A stretch of DNA of 64,000 nucleotides, taken from LMUY01 sp964244655. GTDB taxonomy: Bacteria; Pseudomonadota; Alphaproteobacteria; Acetobacterales; Acetobacteraceae. Shown here piece by piece: positions 8,219 to 16,544 of this stretch. Position numbers and translations under genes: made by a program. A model generated the notes under the pieces. The model was not told the origin of the DNA and searched no databases. It was given only the letters and a program-made list of their open reading frames with translations. The stretch is taken from the NCBI GenBank assembly GCA_964244655.1, contig CAXTJU010000003.1, forward strand, positions 1-64,000, in the 5' to 3' direction. Every line of letters starts with the position of its first letter. Within the stretch, counting starts at the first letter, position 1.

Positions 8219-8262
8219 GGCGCGTAACGCCGGGTAAGGCTGGGCGTGTCACGCCGGGCGGC
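8219..8262 (+). repeat. two imperfect 24-nt-spaced repeats, each a small hairpin
   Basis: Between bamE and the chaperone gene, GGCG-N5-CGCC occurs at 8219-8231 and again at 8243-8255. Each copy is followed by GGG and a similar GC-rich stretch, giving a direct repeat of about 22 bases with a 24-base period. It lies in the probable 5' leader of the chaperone-yceD-rpmF operon. It may be a binding site or leader structure; no function is known. Confidence 0.4.
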
Positions 8263-8292
8263 CCGGTGTCAACGGTTTGGAGCGCGGCAGCG

Positions 8293-8829
8293 ATGGCCTT
8301 TTTCGGTTTGCTCGGACGGGGGCGGTATGAACGGCGCGGCTTCGAGATATACACCTCGGTGGTGGCGGCCGCGCGCGACCCGTATTTTTATGCCGAGCTG
8401 GGCGTCCCGGACACGCTGGATGGTCGGTTCGACCTGGTCGGCCTGTTCGCGTCTTTGGTGATCCGCCGCCTGCGGGCTCTCCCACCGCCGGGTCCGGCCG
8501 TGGCACAGGCAGTGTTCGATGCGATGTTCTCTGACATGGACATCAACTTGAGGGAGTTGGGCGTGGGTGACATGACAGTGGCCCGCAACGTTCGCGCGAT
8601 GTGGGAAGCGTTCCACGGCCGGGCCACCGTGTATGAGGCTGCCTTGGCTGACTCCGACCCGGCGGCATTTCAAGACGCGGTGGCACGCAACGTGTGGCGC
8701 GGCGCAGATGCTCCAGGGGCAGCATCGCTCGCAGCGGCGGTTCGCGCCCAGGTTGCCCGCCTGGATGCCGCAGCCCCGGCCGACTTGCTCGCTGGCCATG
8801 TCGATTTCGTCGTGGCGGGCGCCGCGTGA
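8293..8829 (+). CDS. ubiquinol-cytochrome c chaperone family protein (CBP3/UQCC1-like)
   Basis: This 178-residue protein belongs to the ubiquinol-cytochrome c chaperone family, whose mitochondrial members assist cytochrome b synthesis and bc1 complex assembly. Recognisable segments are YTSVVAAARDPYFYAELGVPDTLDGRFDL and MFSDMDINLRELGVGDMTV (about residues 18-46 and 77-95). The frame is open from 8203, but ATG 8293 gives the normal family N-terminus, with GGAG about eleven bases upstream. It overlaps the next gene by 4 nt (GTGA). Its fixed position before yceD-rpmF-plsX is a hallmark of alphaproteobacteria. Confidence 0.85.
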   Translation: MAFFGLLGRGRYERRGFEIYTSVVAAARDPYFYAELGVPDTLDGRFDLVGLFASLVIRRLRALPPPGPAVAQAVFDAMFSDMDINLRELGVGDMTVARNVRAMWEAFHGRATVYEAALADSDPAAFQDAVARNVWRGADAPGAASLAAAVRAQVARLDAAAPADLLAGHVDFVVAGAA

Positions 8830-9317
8830 CCGAGATGTGCCGGCCCATCCAAGCAGATCGGGTAGGCGACGGTCTCAGCCTGATGGTCGAGGCCAATGAG
8901 AGCGAGTGCGGCGCCATCGCATTGCGGTTGCGTGTCCCGTCAATCCAGTCGCTTCACTGCGCCTGGGTGCTGCGCCCGGGACATGATGGGACGGTGGAGG
9001 CAAACGGCTCGTTGCGGGCACGGCTGCATCAGGAGTGCGTCGTCTCGCTTGATGCCTTTGCCACTGACGTGGTGGAAGAATTCGCCGTGCGCTTCGTGCC
9101 CGCTGGCCGCGAGACTGGGGAGGCGGACGATCCGGACGAGCCGGATGAGCTGATCATTGAGGACGGTGCTCTGGAGCTTGGCGAAGCCACAGTGGAGCAA
9201 CTGGCCTTGGCGCTTGATCCATACCCTCGCAAGCCTGGTGCCGAATTGCCGGCTGAGGTTGTGGATGCATCGGGCAACCCGTTCGCGGCGCTCGCGCGGT
9301 TGCGAAGCCAGGAGTAA
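8826..9317 (+). CDS. YceD family (DUF177) protein
   Basis: This 163-residue DUF177 protein is encoded upstream of rpmF in most bacteria; family members are linked to 23S rRNA processing and large-subunit maturation. The acidic middle (EADDPDEPDE) and the conserved C-terminal segment ALDPYPRKPGAELP are visible. The GTG at 8826 overlaps the chaperone stop codon and is a better start than the upstream in-frame codons inside the chaperone gene. The 130 bp gap before rpmF is the largest in this cluster and may hold an extra rpmF promoter. Confidence 0.87.
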   Translation: MTEMCRPIQADRVGDGLSLMVEANESECGAIALRLRVPSIQSLHCAWVLRPGHDGTVEANGSLRARLHQECVVSLDAFATDVVEEFAVRFVPAGRETGEADDPDEPDELIIEDGALELGEATVEQLALALDPYPRKPGAELPAEVVDASGNPFAALARLRSQE

Positions 9318-9447
9318 GCCGTCCAAGCTTGCGGGAGCTTGGCCGCTCTGCTAAGCGCCATTGTCTGGCTAATGCCGATTTGTGATGTGACCGCGGGCTG
9401 CGTGGTACAGTCATCACCTGACATAGACATTCCGAGAGCATCCGATC

Positions 9448-9651
9448 ATGGCCGTCCCCAAAAAGAAAACTTCCCAGTCCCGGATGGGAATGCGCCGCAG
9501 CCATCATGCGCTGGTCATCCCGGCCTATGCCGAATGCGGCAACTGCGGCGAACTGAAACGCCCGCACCATGTATGCTCCCATTGCGGGCACTATGATGGC
9601 CGGGAAGTGGTTGCAGCAGGCAAGGCACTGAAGGGTGCTGTCCGGACCTGA
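9448..9651 (+). CDS. rpmF: 50S ribosomal protein L32
   Basis: L32 is a small protein of the large ribosomal subunit. The 67-residue product begins MAVPKKKTSQSRMGMRRSHH, as usual. It keeps both zinc-ligand pairs, CGNC and CSHC, so this is the zinc-binding (C+) form. It is followed by plsX 31 nt later, linking ribosome and phospholipid synthesis genes as in many bacteria. Confidence 0.97.
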   Translation: MAVPKKKTSQSRMGMRRSHHALVIPAYAECGNCGELKRPHHVCSHCGHYDGREVVAAGKALKGAVRT

Positions 9652-9682
9652 CCTGCCGGCGCGCGGGGCCGAGCGCAGCACT

Positions 9683-10756
9683 ATGAAACCGCTTGGCGCA
9701 CAGCCCACCGCCACCCTGCCTTACACCTTGGCCGTTGACGCCATGGGTGGCGACAACGCTCCGGGAGCGGTGATCGACGGGCTTGCCATAGCGGCCATGC
9801 GCCATCCCGACGCGCGCTTCCTGCTGGTGGGCGATGAGCTGGTGTTGGCGCCGCTCGTTTCGCGAGGGCGCCTGGCGCAATGCTGCACGATCCGCCACGC
9901 GCCGGATCTCATTACCAGCGATATGAAGCCCACGGCCGCCTTGCGGATTCGCCGGGCCTCGATGCGAGTCGCGATCGATGCAGTGGCAACTGGCGAGGCG
10001 GCGGGCATTATCTCTGCCGGCAACACTGGCGCCTTGATGGCGCTGGCCAAGATCGTCATCAAGACGCTGCCGGGCATCGATCGGCCCGCTTTGGCTGCCC
10101 TGGTCCCCTCCGCCCGCGGCGATGTGGTGATGTTGGACCTGGGTGCGAATGCCGTGTGCGATACGCGCAATTTAGTCGAATTCGCGGTGATGGGTGATGT
10201 GTTCGCCCGCGCAGTGCTCGGATTGCCGTCGCCCAGCATCGGGTTGCTCAACATCGGTTCTGAGGAGCTGAAGGGTGACGAGCGGGTGCGGCAGGCAGCT
10301 GAGGTGCTGCGGGCCAGCCATGTTGCGCCGCAATTTCACGGTTTCGTCGAGGGCGACGACATCGCTGCTGGTACGACGGATGTGGTGGTGACGGACGGCT
10401 TCACTGGCAACGTGGCGCTGAAGACCGGGGAGGGCGCGCTTCGCCTGATCTTCGCCCTGCTTAAGCAGGTGTTCAGCGGCAGCCTGGCAGGCCGGATCGC
10501 CTACCTGATTGCCCGCCCCGGCCTGGAGCGATTGCGCGAGTGGGTGGACCCGCGACGCTACAACGGCGCTATCATGCTGGGGCTGAACGGCGTCGTGGTG
10601 AAGTCCCACGGCGGCACGGATGCCGAGCAGTTCGCCTACGCGACCGACGTGGCCATCGACATGGTGGTGCATCGCTTCAATGATCGCATACGCGAGGGCC
10701 TCGTCCAGATTGCCGGCTTGAACGTTGCCGCGCCTGCACTGGCAGCAGTGCGCTGA
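9683..10756 (+). CDS. plsX: phosphate acyltransferase PlsX
   Basis: PlsX converts acyl-ACP and phosphate to acyl-phosphate, the donor used by PlsY for lysophosphatidate synthesis at the membrane. The 357-residue protein has the signature DAMGGDNAP near its N-terminus, ISAGNTGAL, and VTDGFTGNVALKT. A GTG at 9635 in frame would overlap rpmF; I prefer ATG 9683, although its ribosome-binding site is weak. Its partner plsY is also in this window, on the minus strand near 44 kb. It is joined to fabH by a TGATG overlap. Confidence 0.95.
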   Translation: MKPLGAQPTATLPYTLAVDAMGGDNAPGAVIDGLAIAAMRHPDARFLLVGDELVLAPLVSRGRLAQCCTIRHAPDLITSDMKPTAALRIRRASMRVAIDAVATGEAAGIISAGNTGALMALAKIVIKTLPGIDRPALAALVPSARGDVVMLDLGANAVCDTRNLVEFAVMGDVFARAVLGLPSPSIGLLNIGSEELKGDERVRQAAEVLRASHVAPQFHGFVEGDDIAAGTTDVVVTDGFTGNVALKTGEGALRLIFALLKQVFSGSLAGRIAYLIARPGLERLREWVDPRRYNGAIMLGLNGVVVKSHGGTDAEQFAYATDVAIDMVVHRFNDRIREGLVQIAGLNVAAPALAAVR

Positions 10757-11724
10757 TGCTGCGCTCGTTGTTGCAGGGTGCCGGCAGCTATCTACCGGAA
10801 CGGCTGGTGACGAACGCCGAGCTGGCCGAGCGGTTGGATACCTCAGATGCCTGGATCTTGGAACGCACGGGTATCCGGCAGCGCCACCTGGCGGGGACGC
10901 ATGAGACGGCTGCGTTCATGGCCACTCGAGCGGCGGAGTCTGCGCTTGCCCATGCTGCTGCCACGGCTTCCGACGTGGACGTCATCATTGTGGCCACTAG
11001 CACGCCGGACCAAGCTTTCCCCGCCACTGCGCTCAGCGTGCAGGCCCAACTGGGTGCGGGCGGCTTCGGCTTCGACGTGTCAGCCGCGTGCAGCGGCTTC
11101 GTTTACGCTCTCAGCCTTGCGGATGCTTTGATTCGCAGTGGCCAGGCACGTGGCGCGCTGGTCATCGGCTCCGAGGTTTACTCCCGCATCCTGGACTGGA
11201 CCGACCGCACCACCTGCGTGCTGTTCGGCGACGGTGCCGGCGCGGTGTTCCTGCGCGGCAGCGAGCAGCCGAGCGGGACGCCGGCTCAAGGCATTCTCTC
11301 GACCCATCTGCACGCGCAGGGTGACCTGGGATCGTTGCTCTACGTGGATGGCGCGGTGGGCCGGCCGGAACTGTCCGGCCATCTCAAGATGAACGGCCGC
11401 GAGGTGTTTCGCCATGCCGTGAGCAAGTTGGCCACCGTTGTGGACGAGGCCCTGGAGGCGAATGGCTTGCAACACGGCGACGTGGACTGGCTGATCCCGC
11501 ACCAAGCCAATCGACGCATCATCGACGCGATGGGGCGTAAGTTGGGCCTTCCGCCGGAGCGAGTGATTGTGACGATCGATCGTCACGCCAACACATCCGC
11601 CGCCTCGATTCCGTTGGCTCTGGCGGAGGCGTGGCACTCTGGGCGACTGCAACCGGGAGACTTGCTGGTGCTGGAAGCCCTAGGCGGCGGCTTGACCTGG
11701 GGATCTGCGCTTGTGCGGCTCTGA
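10756..11724 (+). CDS. fabH: beta-ketoacyl-ACP synthase III
   Basis: FabH condenses acetyl-CoA with malonyl-ACP to start fatty-acid synthesis. The 322-residue protein has the Cys-His-Asn triad: C112 in AACSGF, H249 in PHQANRR, and N279 in HANTSAAS. The start overlaps the plsX stop (TGATG), so translation is coupled. It is the last gene before a 230 bp gap preceding ihfA, and a weak stem-loop follows the stop. Confidence 0.96.
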   Translation: MLRSLLQGAGSYLPERLVTNAELAERLDTSDAWILERTGIRQRHLAGTHETAAFMATRAAESALAHAAATASDVDVIIVATSTPDQAFPATALSVQAQLGAGGFGFDVSAACSGFVYALSLADALIRSGQARGALVIGSEVYSRILDWTDRTTCVLFGDGAGAVFLRGSEQPSGTPAQGILSTHLHAQGDLGSLLYVDGAVGRPELSGHLKMNGREVFRHAVSKLATVVDEALEANGLQHGDVDWLIPHQANRRIIDAMGRKLGLPPERVIVTIDRHANTSAASIPLALAEAWHSGRLQPGDLLVLEALGGGLTWGSALVRL

Positions 11725-11726
11725 CT

Positions 11727-11755
11727 AGGCAGCAAAGTGAAACCCTCCTCTGCCT
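11727..11755 (+). terminator. possible stem-loop after fabH
   Basis: AGGCAG (11727-11732) and CTGCCT (11750-11755) can form a 6 bp stem directly after the fabH stop, followed by TT rather than a long T run. The loop is 17 bases. It may attenuate or end the yceD-fabH transcript, but it is a weak terminator by sequence. Confidence 0.3.
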
Positions 11756-11917
11756 TTCATCAACGGTTGTCCGAAGGATAACCGTACCCTGGTGATGTCC
11801 GGGGTAGCGCCCCGATCTGGTTGATTGAGCATCGACATGCACCGCACATCCTAGTTCAGGCGGATGATGCTCTAACGCCACAGCAAGCAAAGTTCTGTTT
11901 GATTTCAGGGCGTTTGC

Positions 11918-11946
11918 TTGACCTTCGCGAGCCGCCCCGCATAGCG
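11918..11946 (+). promoter_or_regulatory. possible ihfA promoter
   Basis: TTGACC (11918-11923) is a good -35 match, 17 bp before ATAGCG (11941-11946), a poor -10. If used, transcription would begin only a few bases before the ihfA ATG at 11955, where no Shine-Dalgarno sequence is visible, giving a leaderless or near-leaderless mRNA. The rest of the fabH-ihfA gap shows no gene. Confidence 0.3.
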
Positions 11947-11954
11947 TGCCCTCC

Positions 11955-12281
11955 ATGATCACCGTGACGCGTGCCCACTTAGCGGAACGAATCTACACTC
12001 AGGTGGGTTTGTCACGTAACGAATCAGCCGATCTGCTCGAGACCGTGCTGAACCGGCTTGCCAAGGCTTTGGAAGACGGAGAATCTGTCAAGGTCAGTGG
12101 TTTCGGCACGTTTTCAGTAAGGCAGAAGGGCAGGCGGATTGGCCGCAACCCTAAGACCGGGGTGGAGGTGCCGATCCTGCCGCGCCGCGTGCTGGTGTTC
12201 CGCCCCAGCCAGGTGCTCAAGGCGCACGTGAACGGTACGCCCGTGCCGGCTGGAGACGAGTTCGCCGGTGACGACGAATGA
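11955..12281 (+). CDS. ihfA: integration host factor subunit alpha
   Basis: IHF-alpha pairs with IHF-beta to bind and sharply bend specific DNA, acting in recombination, replication and sigma-54 promoter activation. The 108-residue protein has the HU/IHF core: VKVSGFGTFSVRQKGRRIGRNPKTG and the DNA-contacting beta arm. The ATG at 11955 gives the usual ITVTRAHLAERIY start; an upstream GTG at 11946 is less likely. It overlaps the MerR gene by 4 nt (ATGA), a standard pairing in this class. IHF may serve the NtrC-type activators encoded further on. Confidence 0.94.
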   Translation: MITVTRAHLAERIYTQVGLSRNESADLLETVLNRLAKALEDGESVKVSGFGTFSVRQKGRRIGRNPKTGVEVPILPRRVLVFRPSQVLKAHVNGTPVPAGDEFAGDDE

Positions 12282-12769
12282 TCCCGCCGGGCGCACCCGG
12301 CATCGAGCCGCCCGACGTTGCGAAGGCACGATCCAAAAAGGCGCCCAACGCGTTCCGCACCATCAGCGAGGTAGCGGACGAACTGCACATTCCGCAGCAT
12401 GTGCTGCGGTTCTGGGAGACGAAGTTCCCCCAGGTAAAACCGCTCAAGCGTGGTGGCGGCCGACGTTACTACCGTCCGGACGACATCGCGTTGCTCCGCC
12501 GTATATCGGACCTGCTCTACACCCAGGGTTACACCATCAAGGGCGTGCAGCGATTGTTGAGGGAGGGAGGCGGTAAGCTGTCCGACGATATTCCTCCGGC
12601 CACCGAGGCTGAGCAGGCAGCCGCCAAGGCCGAGCGCGCCACATCCCTCGACCAGCCTTTGCTGTCCTCCCCCGAAATCGCGCCCGGCGGAGATGAGGCC
12701 ACACGATTGCGGGATACCCTGGTGCAAGTGTTGGAGGACCTGAAAGCGCTGCGTCGGTTGCTGCCATGA
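12278..12769 (+). CDS. MerR-family transcriptional regulator
   Basis: This 163-residue regulator has an N-terminal MerR winged helix: ISEVADELHIPQHVLRFWE, then RRYYRPDDIALLRRI, at about residues 28-78. A poorly conserved linker and a short C-terminal coiled segment (VQVLEDLKALRRLL) replace the longer effector domain, and no metal-binding cysteines are seen. It is the small MerR protein regularly found after ihfA in alphaproteobacteria; its targets are not established. The ATG overlaps the ihfA stop. Confidence 0.88.
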   Translation: MIPPGAPGIEPPDVAKARSKKAPNAFRTISEVADELHIPQHVLRFWETKFPQVKPLKRGGGRRYYRPDDIALLRRISDLLYTQGYTIKGVQRLLREGGGKLSDDIPPATEAEQAAAKAERATSLDQPLLSSPEIAPGGDEATRLRDTLVQVLEDLKALRRLLP

Positions 12770-12822
12770 CGCGGCAGGGCAGCGTTGCGGCGGGGGTGGA
12801 CGGCTGCTACACCCGCGTCAGT

Positions 12823-12899
12823 CGGAGCGTAGCGCAGCCTGGTAGCGCATCAGTCTGGGGGACTGAGGGTCGTGGGTTCGAATCCCGCCGCTCCGACCA
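12823..12899 (+). tRNA. tRNA-Pro(GGG)
   Basis: A complete cloverleaf: acceptor CGGAGCG (12823-12829) pairs with CGCTCCG (12889-12895), then A and an encoded CCA. The anticodon loop is CTGGGGG with anticodon GGG, reading CCC and CCU proline codons. No integrase gene flanks it, but an orphan ORF starts 83 bp downstream. Confidence 0.96.
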
Positions 12900-12981
12900 A
12901 TGATTTGAATTCGCTGCCTCCGCGGCCCATCGATGGCGATGGCCATCGCGCTTTGCCCGGCGAAAAGGGAAAGGTCTGACC

Positions 12982-13368
12982 ATGGTAGAAGTTCTTTACA
13001 GAGATCCGCTCAACCCGAACGCCCCCATTACGCCCACCACAACTGCCGGGGTGGTGGATGCATCAGGAACAGCACCATGGTCCAACGCCGTGATCACGAC
13101 CAACACGGCAACTGGGCTTGAGGCCAGCGGCTTGTATGCGTTGCGAAATGGCACCCTGCTGCAATTGGACTTCAACGTTGCAGGCGGACTGAACGATACC
13201 GTGTTGTATGTGCCAGGTGCCAGCATTACTGCAACTTACTACGGCATCAACAGCAATCCAGTTTACCCACAATATTCATTTACTCAGTATAACTACAATG
13301 CCAGTGGCAATGTCACCTCGATTATCGAGGTCGTCGGCGGCAAGGAGTATGTCAACAACACTTTGTAG
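12982..13368 (+). CDS. hypothetical protein, Asn/Thr-rich
   Basis: I do not recognise this 128-residue protein. It is rich in Thr, Asn, Gly, Val and Tyr, has few charged residues and no signal peptide or membrane helix, and looks like beta-strand material from a surface or repeat protein (for example YALRNGTLLQLDFN and YNYNASGNVTSII). Its base composition is less GC-rich than its neighbours. It starts with ATG after an AAAGG-like site, 83 bp past tRNA-Pro, and is convergent with a DMT exporter gene. The position suggests an acquired or remnant gene; it could also be non-coding by chance. Confidence 0.5.
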   Translation: MVEVLYRDPLNPNAPITPTTTAGVVDASGTAPWSNAVITTNTATGLEASGLYALRNGTLLQLDFNVAGGLNDTVLYVPGASITATYYGINSNPVYPQYSFTQYNYNASGNVTSIIEVVGGKEYVNNTL

Positions 13369-13394
13369 CGGGCGCTGCCTGGATTCAGCCCGCT
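13367..13394. terminator. stem-loop shared by two convergent genes
   Basis: AGCGGGC (13367-13373) and GCCCGCT (13388-13394) form a 7 bp GC-rich stem with a 14-base loop, covering the stop codons of both the orphan ORF and the convergent EamA gene. No T run is present on either side, so it may act as a weak bidirectional terminator or RNA end-protecting structure. Confidence 0.4.
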
Positions 13395-14290
13395 CGCTGT
13401 CTGGCGCGCTGCGACACCGGTCGGCTCACCGGCGGTCGAGTCGCGAGCCAGATGCCGAGGGCCACCGGAACCACGCCCAGCATGTCGAGCGGGCTGACCG
13501 GCTCGCCCAGCACGAGCCAGGACATAGCCAGGCCGATTGGCGGGATCAAGAAATGCAGTGCGCTGGCTGATGTTGCGCTGCCATCGCGCAGCAGCCAGAA
13601 CCACAGCAGCAACGCGCCAATCGACATGACCAAGACGCACCAAGCCATGACCAGCCATAGCTGTGGGCCGTAGATGATGCGGCCCGGGTCCTCGAAGGCG
13701 AGGCCAAGGGCCAGCAACAGGCCGCCGCCGGAGACGGTCTGCACGCCTACTGCCACCGGCAAGCTCACATCCGGCGCAAACCATTTGAAGGCCAGCGTTC
13801 CCACAACGAGTGAGAGCAGCGCGCCCATCACAAGCAGCACGCCGCGCCCATCCTCGTGGCCAGCAACCAAGCGATGCCGTACCACGAACACTGCGCCGGT
13901 GAAGCCGAGCAGCAGGCCAAGCACCTTGCGCCAATGCAGCCGTTCGCCCAGCAACGGAGCGGCCGCGACGGCGATCAGGATAGGGTTGAGGCTGGCAATG
14001 ATGGTGGCCAGCCCAGCCGACACGTTGCCCATGCCCTGCCATGCCAATCCCTGGTAGCCTGCCTGGTTGAACATGCCGAGCAGCGCGAGCTTGCCCCACG
14101 GAATGGGACGGCGGAAATCCCCGCGCCAAACGGCGAAGCTCAGCAGCGCTGCTCCAGTGACGAGGAAGCGGACGCCGCCGAACAGCGCGGGCGGGCAGGT
14201 GGCAAGGGCGAGCTTGGCCGCCGTGAAGCCGCTGGCCCAGGCGAACACGAACAGCGTCACCAACAGGACGTAGCCAGTCCGCTGCGGCAT
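13385..14290 (-). CDS. EamA/DMT-family membrane transporter
   Basis: This 301-residue inner-membrane protein has about ten hydrophobic helices in two repeated EamA halves of the drug/metabolite transporter superfamily. The starts of the halves are visible as TLFVFAWASGFTAAKLALA and LVVGTLAFKWFA. Members export amino acids, metabolites or drugs; the substrate cannot be told here. The ATG overlaps the ispDF stop by one base (TGATG), so it is probably translated from the ispDF message. Confidence 0.88.
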   Translation of the reverse strand: MPQRTGYVLLVTLFVFAWASGFTAAKLALATCPPALFGGVRFLVTGAALLSFAVWRGDFRRPIPWGKLALLGMFNQAGYQGLAWQGMGNVSAGLATIIASLNPILIAVAAAPLLGERLHWRKVLGLLLGFTGAVFVVRHRLVAGHEDGRGVLLVMGALLSLVVGTLAFKWFAPDVSLPVAVGVQTVSGGGLLLALGLAFEDPGRIIYGPQLWLVMAWCVLVMSIGALLLWFWLLRDGSATSASALHFLIPPIGLAMSWLVLGEPVSPLDMLGVVPVALGIWLATRPPVSRPVSQRARQRAG

Positions 14291-15420
14291 CAGGACGGCA
14301 GCAGCACCGTGGCGACCGCCTGGGCAGCAATGCCCTCACCCCGCCCAGTGAAGCCGAGCCGCTCCGTGGTGGTCGCCTTGACTGAGATGCGCCCCACATC
14401 GATTTCCAGCAGTTCGGCAAGCCGCTCCGCCATGGCTGCGGCATGGGGCGTGATCTTGGGGCGCTCGCAGATAAGAGTCACGTCGGCATTGGCCAGCCGG
14501 CCGCCGCGCGCCTTGATCCGCCCGGCGGCGTGGCGCAGGAAGCGGGCGCTGTCGGCATCCTTCCACTCCGCCTCGCTGGGCGGAAAGTGACGTCCGATGT
14601 CGCCCTCCGCCAGCGCGCCGTAAATCGCGTCACATAGGGCGTGGATGCCTACATCCGCGTCCGAGTGGCCGGCCAGGCCCCATTCGTGTGCCACCGTGAT
14701 GCCGCACAACACGAGCGCTCGGCCTGCTTCGGCGGCGTGCACGTCGAACCCGGTGCCAGTGCGTGGCGACAGGTCGGGGGAGAAGGCGTGTTCCAACCGC
14801 ACGATGTCCTCCGGGTAGGTCAGCTTGATGTTGTCCTCGGCGCCGGGGACGATGGCGACAGGATGGCCCGCGGCCTCCAGCAGGGCGGCATCGTCCGTAG
14901 CCGCGCCCTCGCCGCTGCCGTGCAAGGCGCGCAGCAGGTGGTAGCGGAACGCCTGCGGGGTCTGCGCCCGATACAGCCCGTCCCGCCGCACGGTGGCCAC
15001 GATGCGTCCTGACTGCACCCGCTTCAGCGTATCGGCCACGGGGATGGCCGGAATGGCGCCGTCATGGCTGCGCAAGGCGGCAAGCAAGGCGGGGATGATG
15101 GCAGGCGGCACGAAGGGCCGGGCCGCATCGTGCACCAGCACCAGTTCCGGCGCGTGCGGGCTGAGCGCCTGCAATCCAGCCAGCACGCTGGCCTGCCGCG
15201 TGACGCCGCCGGGCACGGCTGCCAGCACATCTAGCCCGGCCAGCGCCTCGGCCACTCGGTCCACATCGCCCACCGGCTGCAGTGCGGTCACGTGAGGCAG
15301 CAGCGCTTCGGCCGCGTGCCGGATGACGGGCTTGCCTGCAACCGTAATAAATTGCTTCGGGATATCGCCACCGAAGCGACTGCCGTTGCCCGCGGCAACC
15401 AGGATGGCGGCGATGCGCAT
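14290..15420 (-). CDS. ispDF: bifunctional IspD/IspF (MEP pathway)
   Basis: This 376-residue fusion performs two steps of isoprenoid synthesis. The IspD half (about 1-220) makes CDP-methylerythritol from MEP and CTP and shows LVAAGNGSRFGG and HDAARPFV. The IspF half (about 221-376) forms the 2,4-cyclodiphosphate and shows TGTGFDVHA, GHSDADVGIHALCDA and KATTTERLGF. IspE works between them and is encoded elsewhere. I chose the ATG at 15420 because MRIAAILVAAG is the normal IspD start; the frame is open to 15468. It is divergent from dusB. Confidence 0.95.
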   Translation of the reverse strand: MRIAAILVAAGNGSRFGGDIPKQFITVAGKPVIRHAAEALLPHVTALQPVGDVDRVAEALAGLDVLAAVPGGVTRQASVLAGLQALSPHAPELVLVHDAARPFVPPAIIPALLAALRSHDGAIPAIPVADTLKRVQSGRIVATVRRDGLYRAQTPQAFRYHLLRALHGSGEGAATDDAALLEAAGHPVAIVPGAEDNIKLTYPEDIVRLEHAFSPDLSPRTGTGFDVHAAEAGRALVLCGITVAHEWGLAGHSDADVGIHALCDAIYGALAEGDIGRHFPPSEAEWKDADSARFLRHAAGRIKARGGRLANADVTLICERPKITPHAAAMAERLAELLEIDVGRISVKATTTERLGFTGRGEGIAAQAVATVLLPS

Positions 15421-15518
15421 GCCGGAGCAATGCGCGGCGGGACGGCTTCCGTCAATCCAGCATTCCATGGGTCGTCACTATGATTGCCATACGTTAGTGC
15501 GAGGCGTATTTTGCCCAA

Positions 15519-16544
15519 ATGCTAGGCAGTACTCTCCCTCCGCTCACGCTTGGCGCCGGCCCGCGCGCCGTCACGATCGACACGCCGGTCATCCTGGCTC
15601 CCATGTCAGGCGTCACCGACCTGCCATTCCGCCGTCTGGCCAAGCGGCTTGGCACGGGAATGGTTGTGTCAGAGATGATTGCATCCTGGGCCATGGTACG
15701 GGAGAACCAGGCGACCTTGCGGATGGCCAGCGTGGACGGCGCCGGCCCCAACGCGATACAACTGGCCGGCTGCGACCCTGCGGCCATGGCCGAGGCCGCC
15801 CGCATCGCCGAGGGCCGCGGCGCTGACCTGATCGATATCAACTTTGGCTGCCCCGTGAAGAAGGTCGCAGTGGGGCAAAGCGCCGGGTCCGCTCTGATGC
15901 GGGACGAAACCGCTGCTGCCCGCATCCTGGAGGCGACCGCGCGTGCCGTAGCCGTGCCCGTCACGCTCAAGATGCGGATGGGCTGGGACCATGCGAACCT
16001 GAACGCGCCCCGCCTGGCGCAAATCGCCGAGGCCAGCGGCATCGCCATGGTGACGGTGCACGGCCGCACACGGCAGCAATTCTACGCTGGCGCGGCCGAT
16101 TGGGACTTCATCGCCGAGGTGAAGGCGGCGGTCGGCATCCCGGTAATTGCCAATGGCGACATCACCACCGTCGAGCAGGCGGCAGACGCTTGGGCCCGCT
16201 CCGAGGCGGATGGCGTGATGGTTGGGCGAGGCTGTTACGGCCGGCCTTGGTTCCCGGCCCAGGTAGCCGCCTTCCTGCGGACCGGGCAGCGCCTGCCGGA
16301 CCCGGCGCTGGCTGTGCAGAAGGCCATCCTGCTCGACCATTACCATGCCATGCTGGCGCATTTCGGAACGCAGCCAGGCTTGCGGCTGGGGCGTAAGCAC
16401 GTCGCCTGGTACTCCCGCGGGCTGCACGGTTCGGCCGAGTTCCGCGCCGCGGTCATGCGCTGCGACGAGGTGGCCGCCGTGTTGCGCCTGATTGATGCCT
16501 TCTACGATCCGCTGATCGAGGCGCCGGCGGCTCTTGCCGCATGA
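15519..16544 (+). CDS. dusB: tRNA-dihydrouridine synthase DusB
   Basis: DusB reduces specific uridines in the tRNA D-loop with FMN and NADPH. The 341-residue protein opens with an FMN-binding strand (LAPMSGVTDLPFRRL) and has the catalytic cysteine C111 in INFGCPVKKV, followed by KMRMGWD and VHGRTRQQFY. It heads the dusB-ntrB-ntrC-ntrY-ntrX operon typical of alphaproteobacteria and overlaps ntrB by 4 nt (ATGA). Confidence 0.95.
   Translation: MLGSTLPPLTLGAGPRAVTIDTPVILAPMSGVTDLPFRRLAKRLGTGMVVSEMIASWAMVRENQATLRMASVDGAGPNAIQLAGCDPAAMAEAARIAEGRGADLIDINFGCPVKKVAVGQSAGSALMRDETAAARILEATARAVAVPVTLKMRMGWDHANLNAPRLAQIAEASGIAMVTVHGRTRQQFYAGAADWDFIAEVKAAVGIPVIANGDITTVEQAADAWARSEADGVMVGRGCYGRPWFPAQVAAFLRTGQRLPDPALAVQKAILLDHYHAMLAHFGTQPGLRLGRKHVAWYSRGLHGSAEFRAAVMRCDEVAAVLRLIDAFYDPLIEAPAALAA

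Noticed and set aside
12823..13400. A genomic island integrated at tRNA-Pro
   Set aside because: There is no integrase, no direct repeat of the tRNA end that I could find, and normal core genes resume within 600 bp; only the single orphan ORF remains as a hint.
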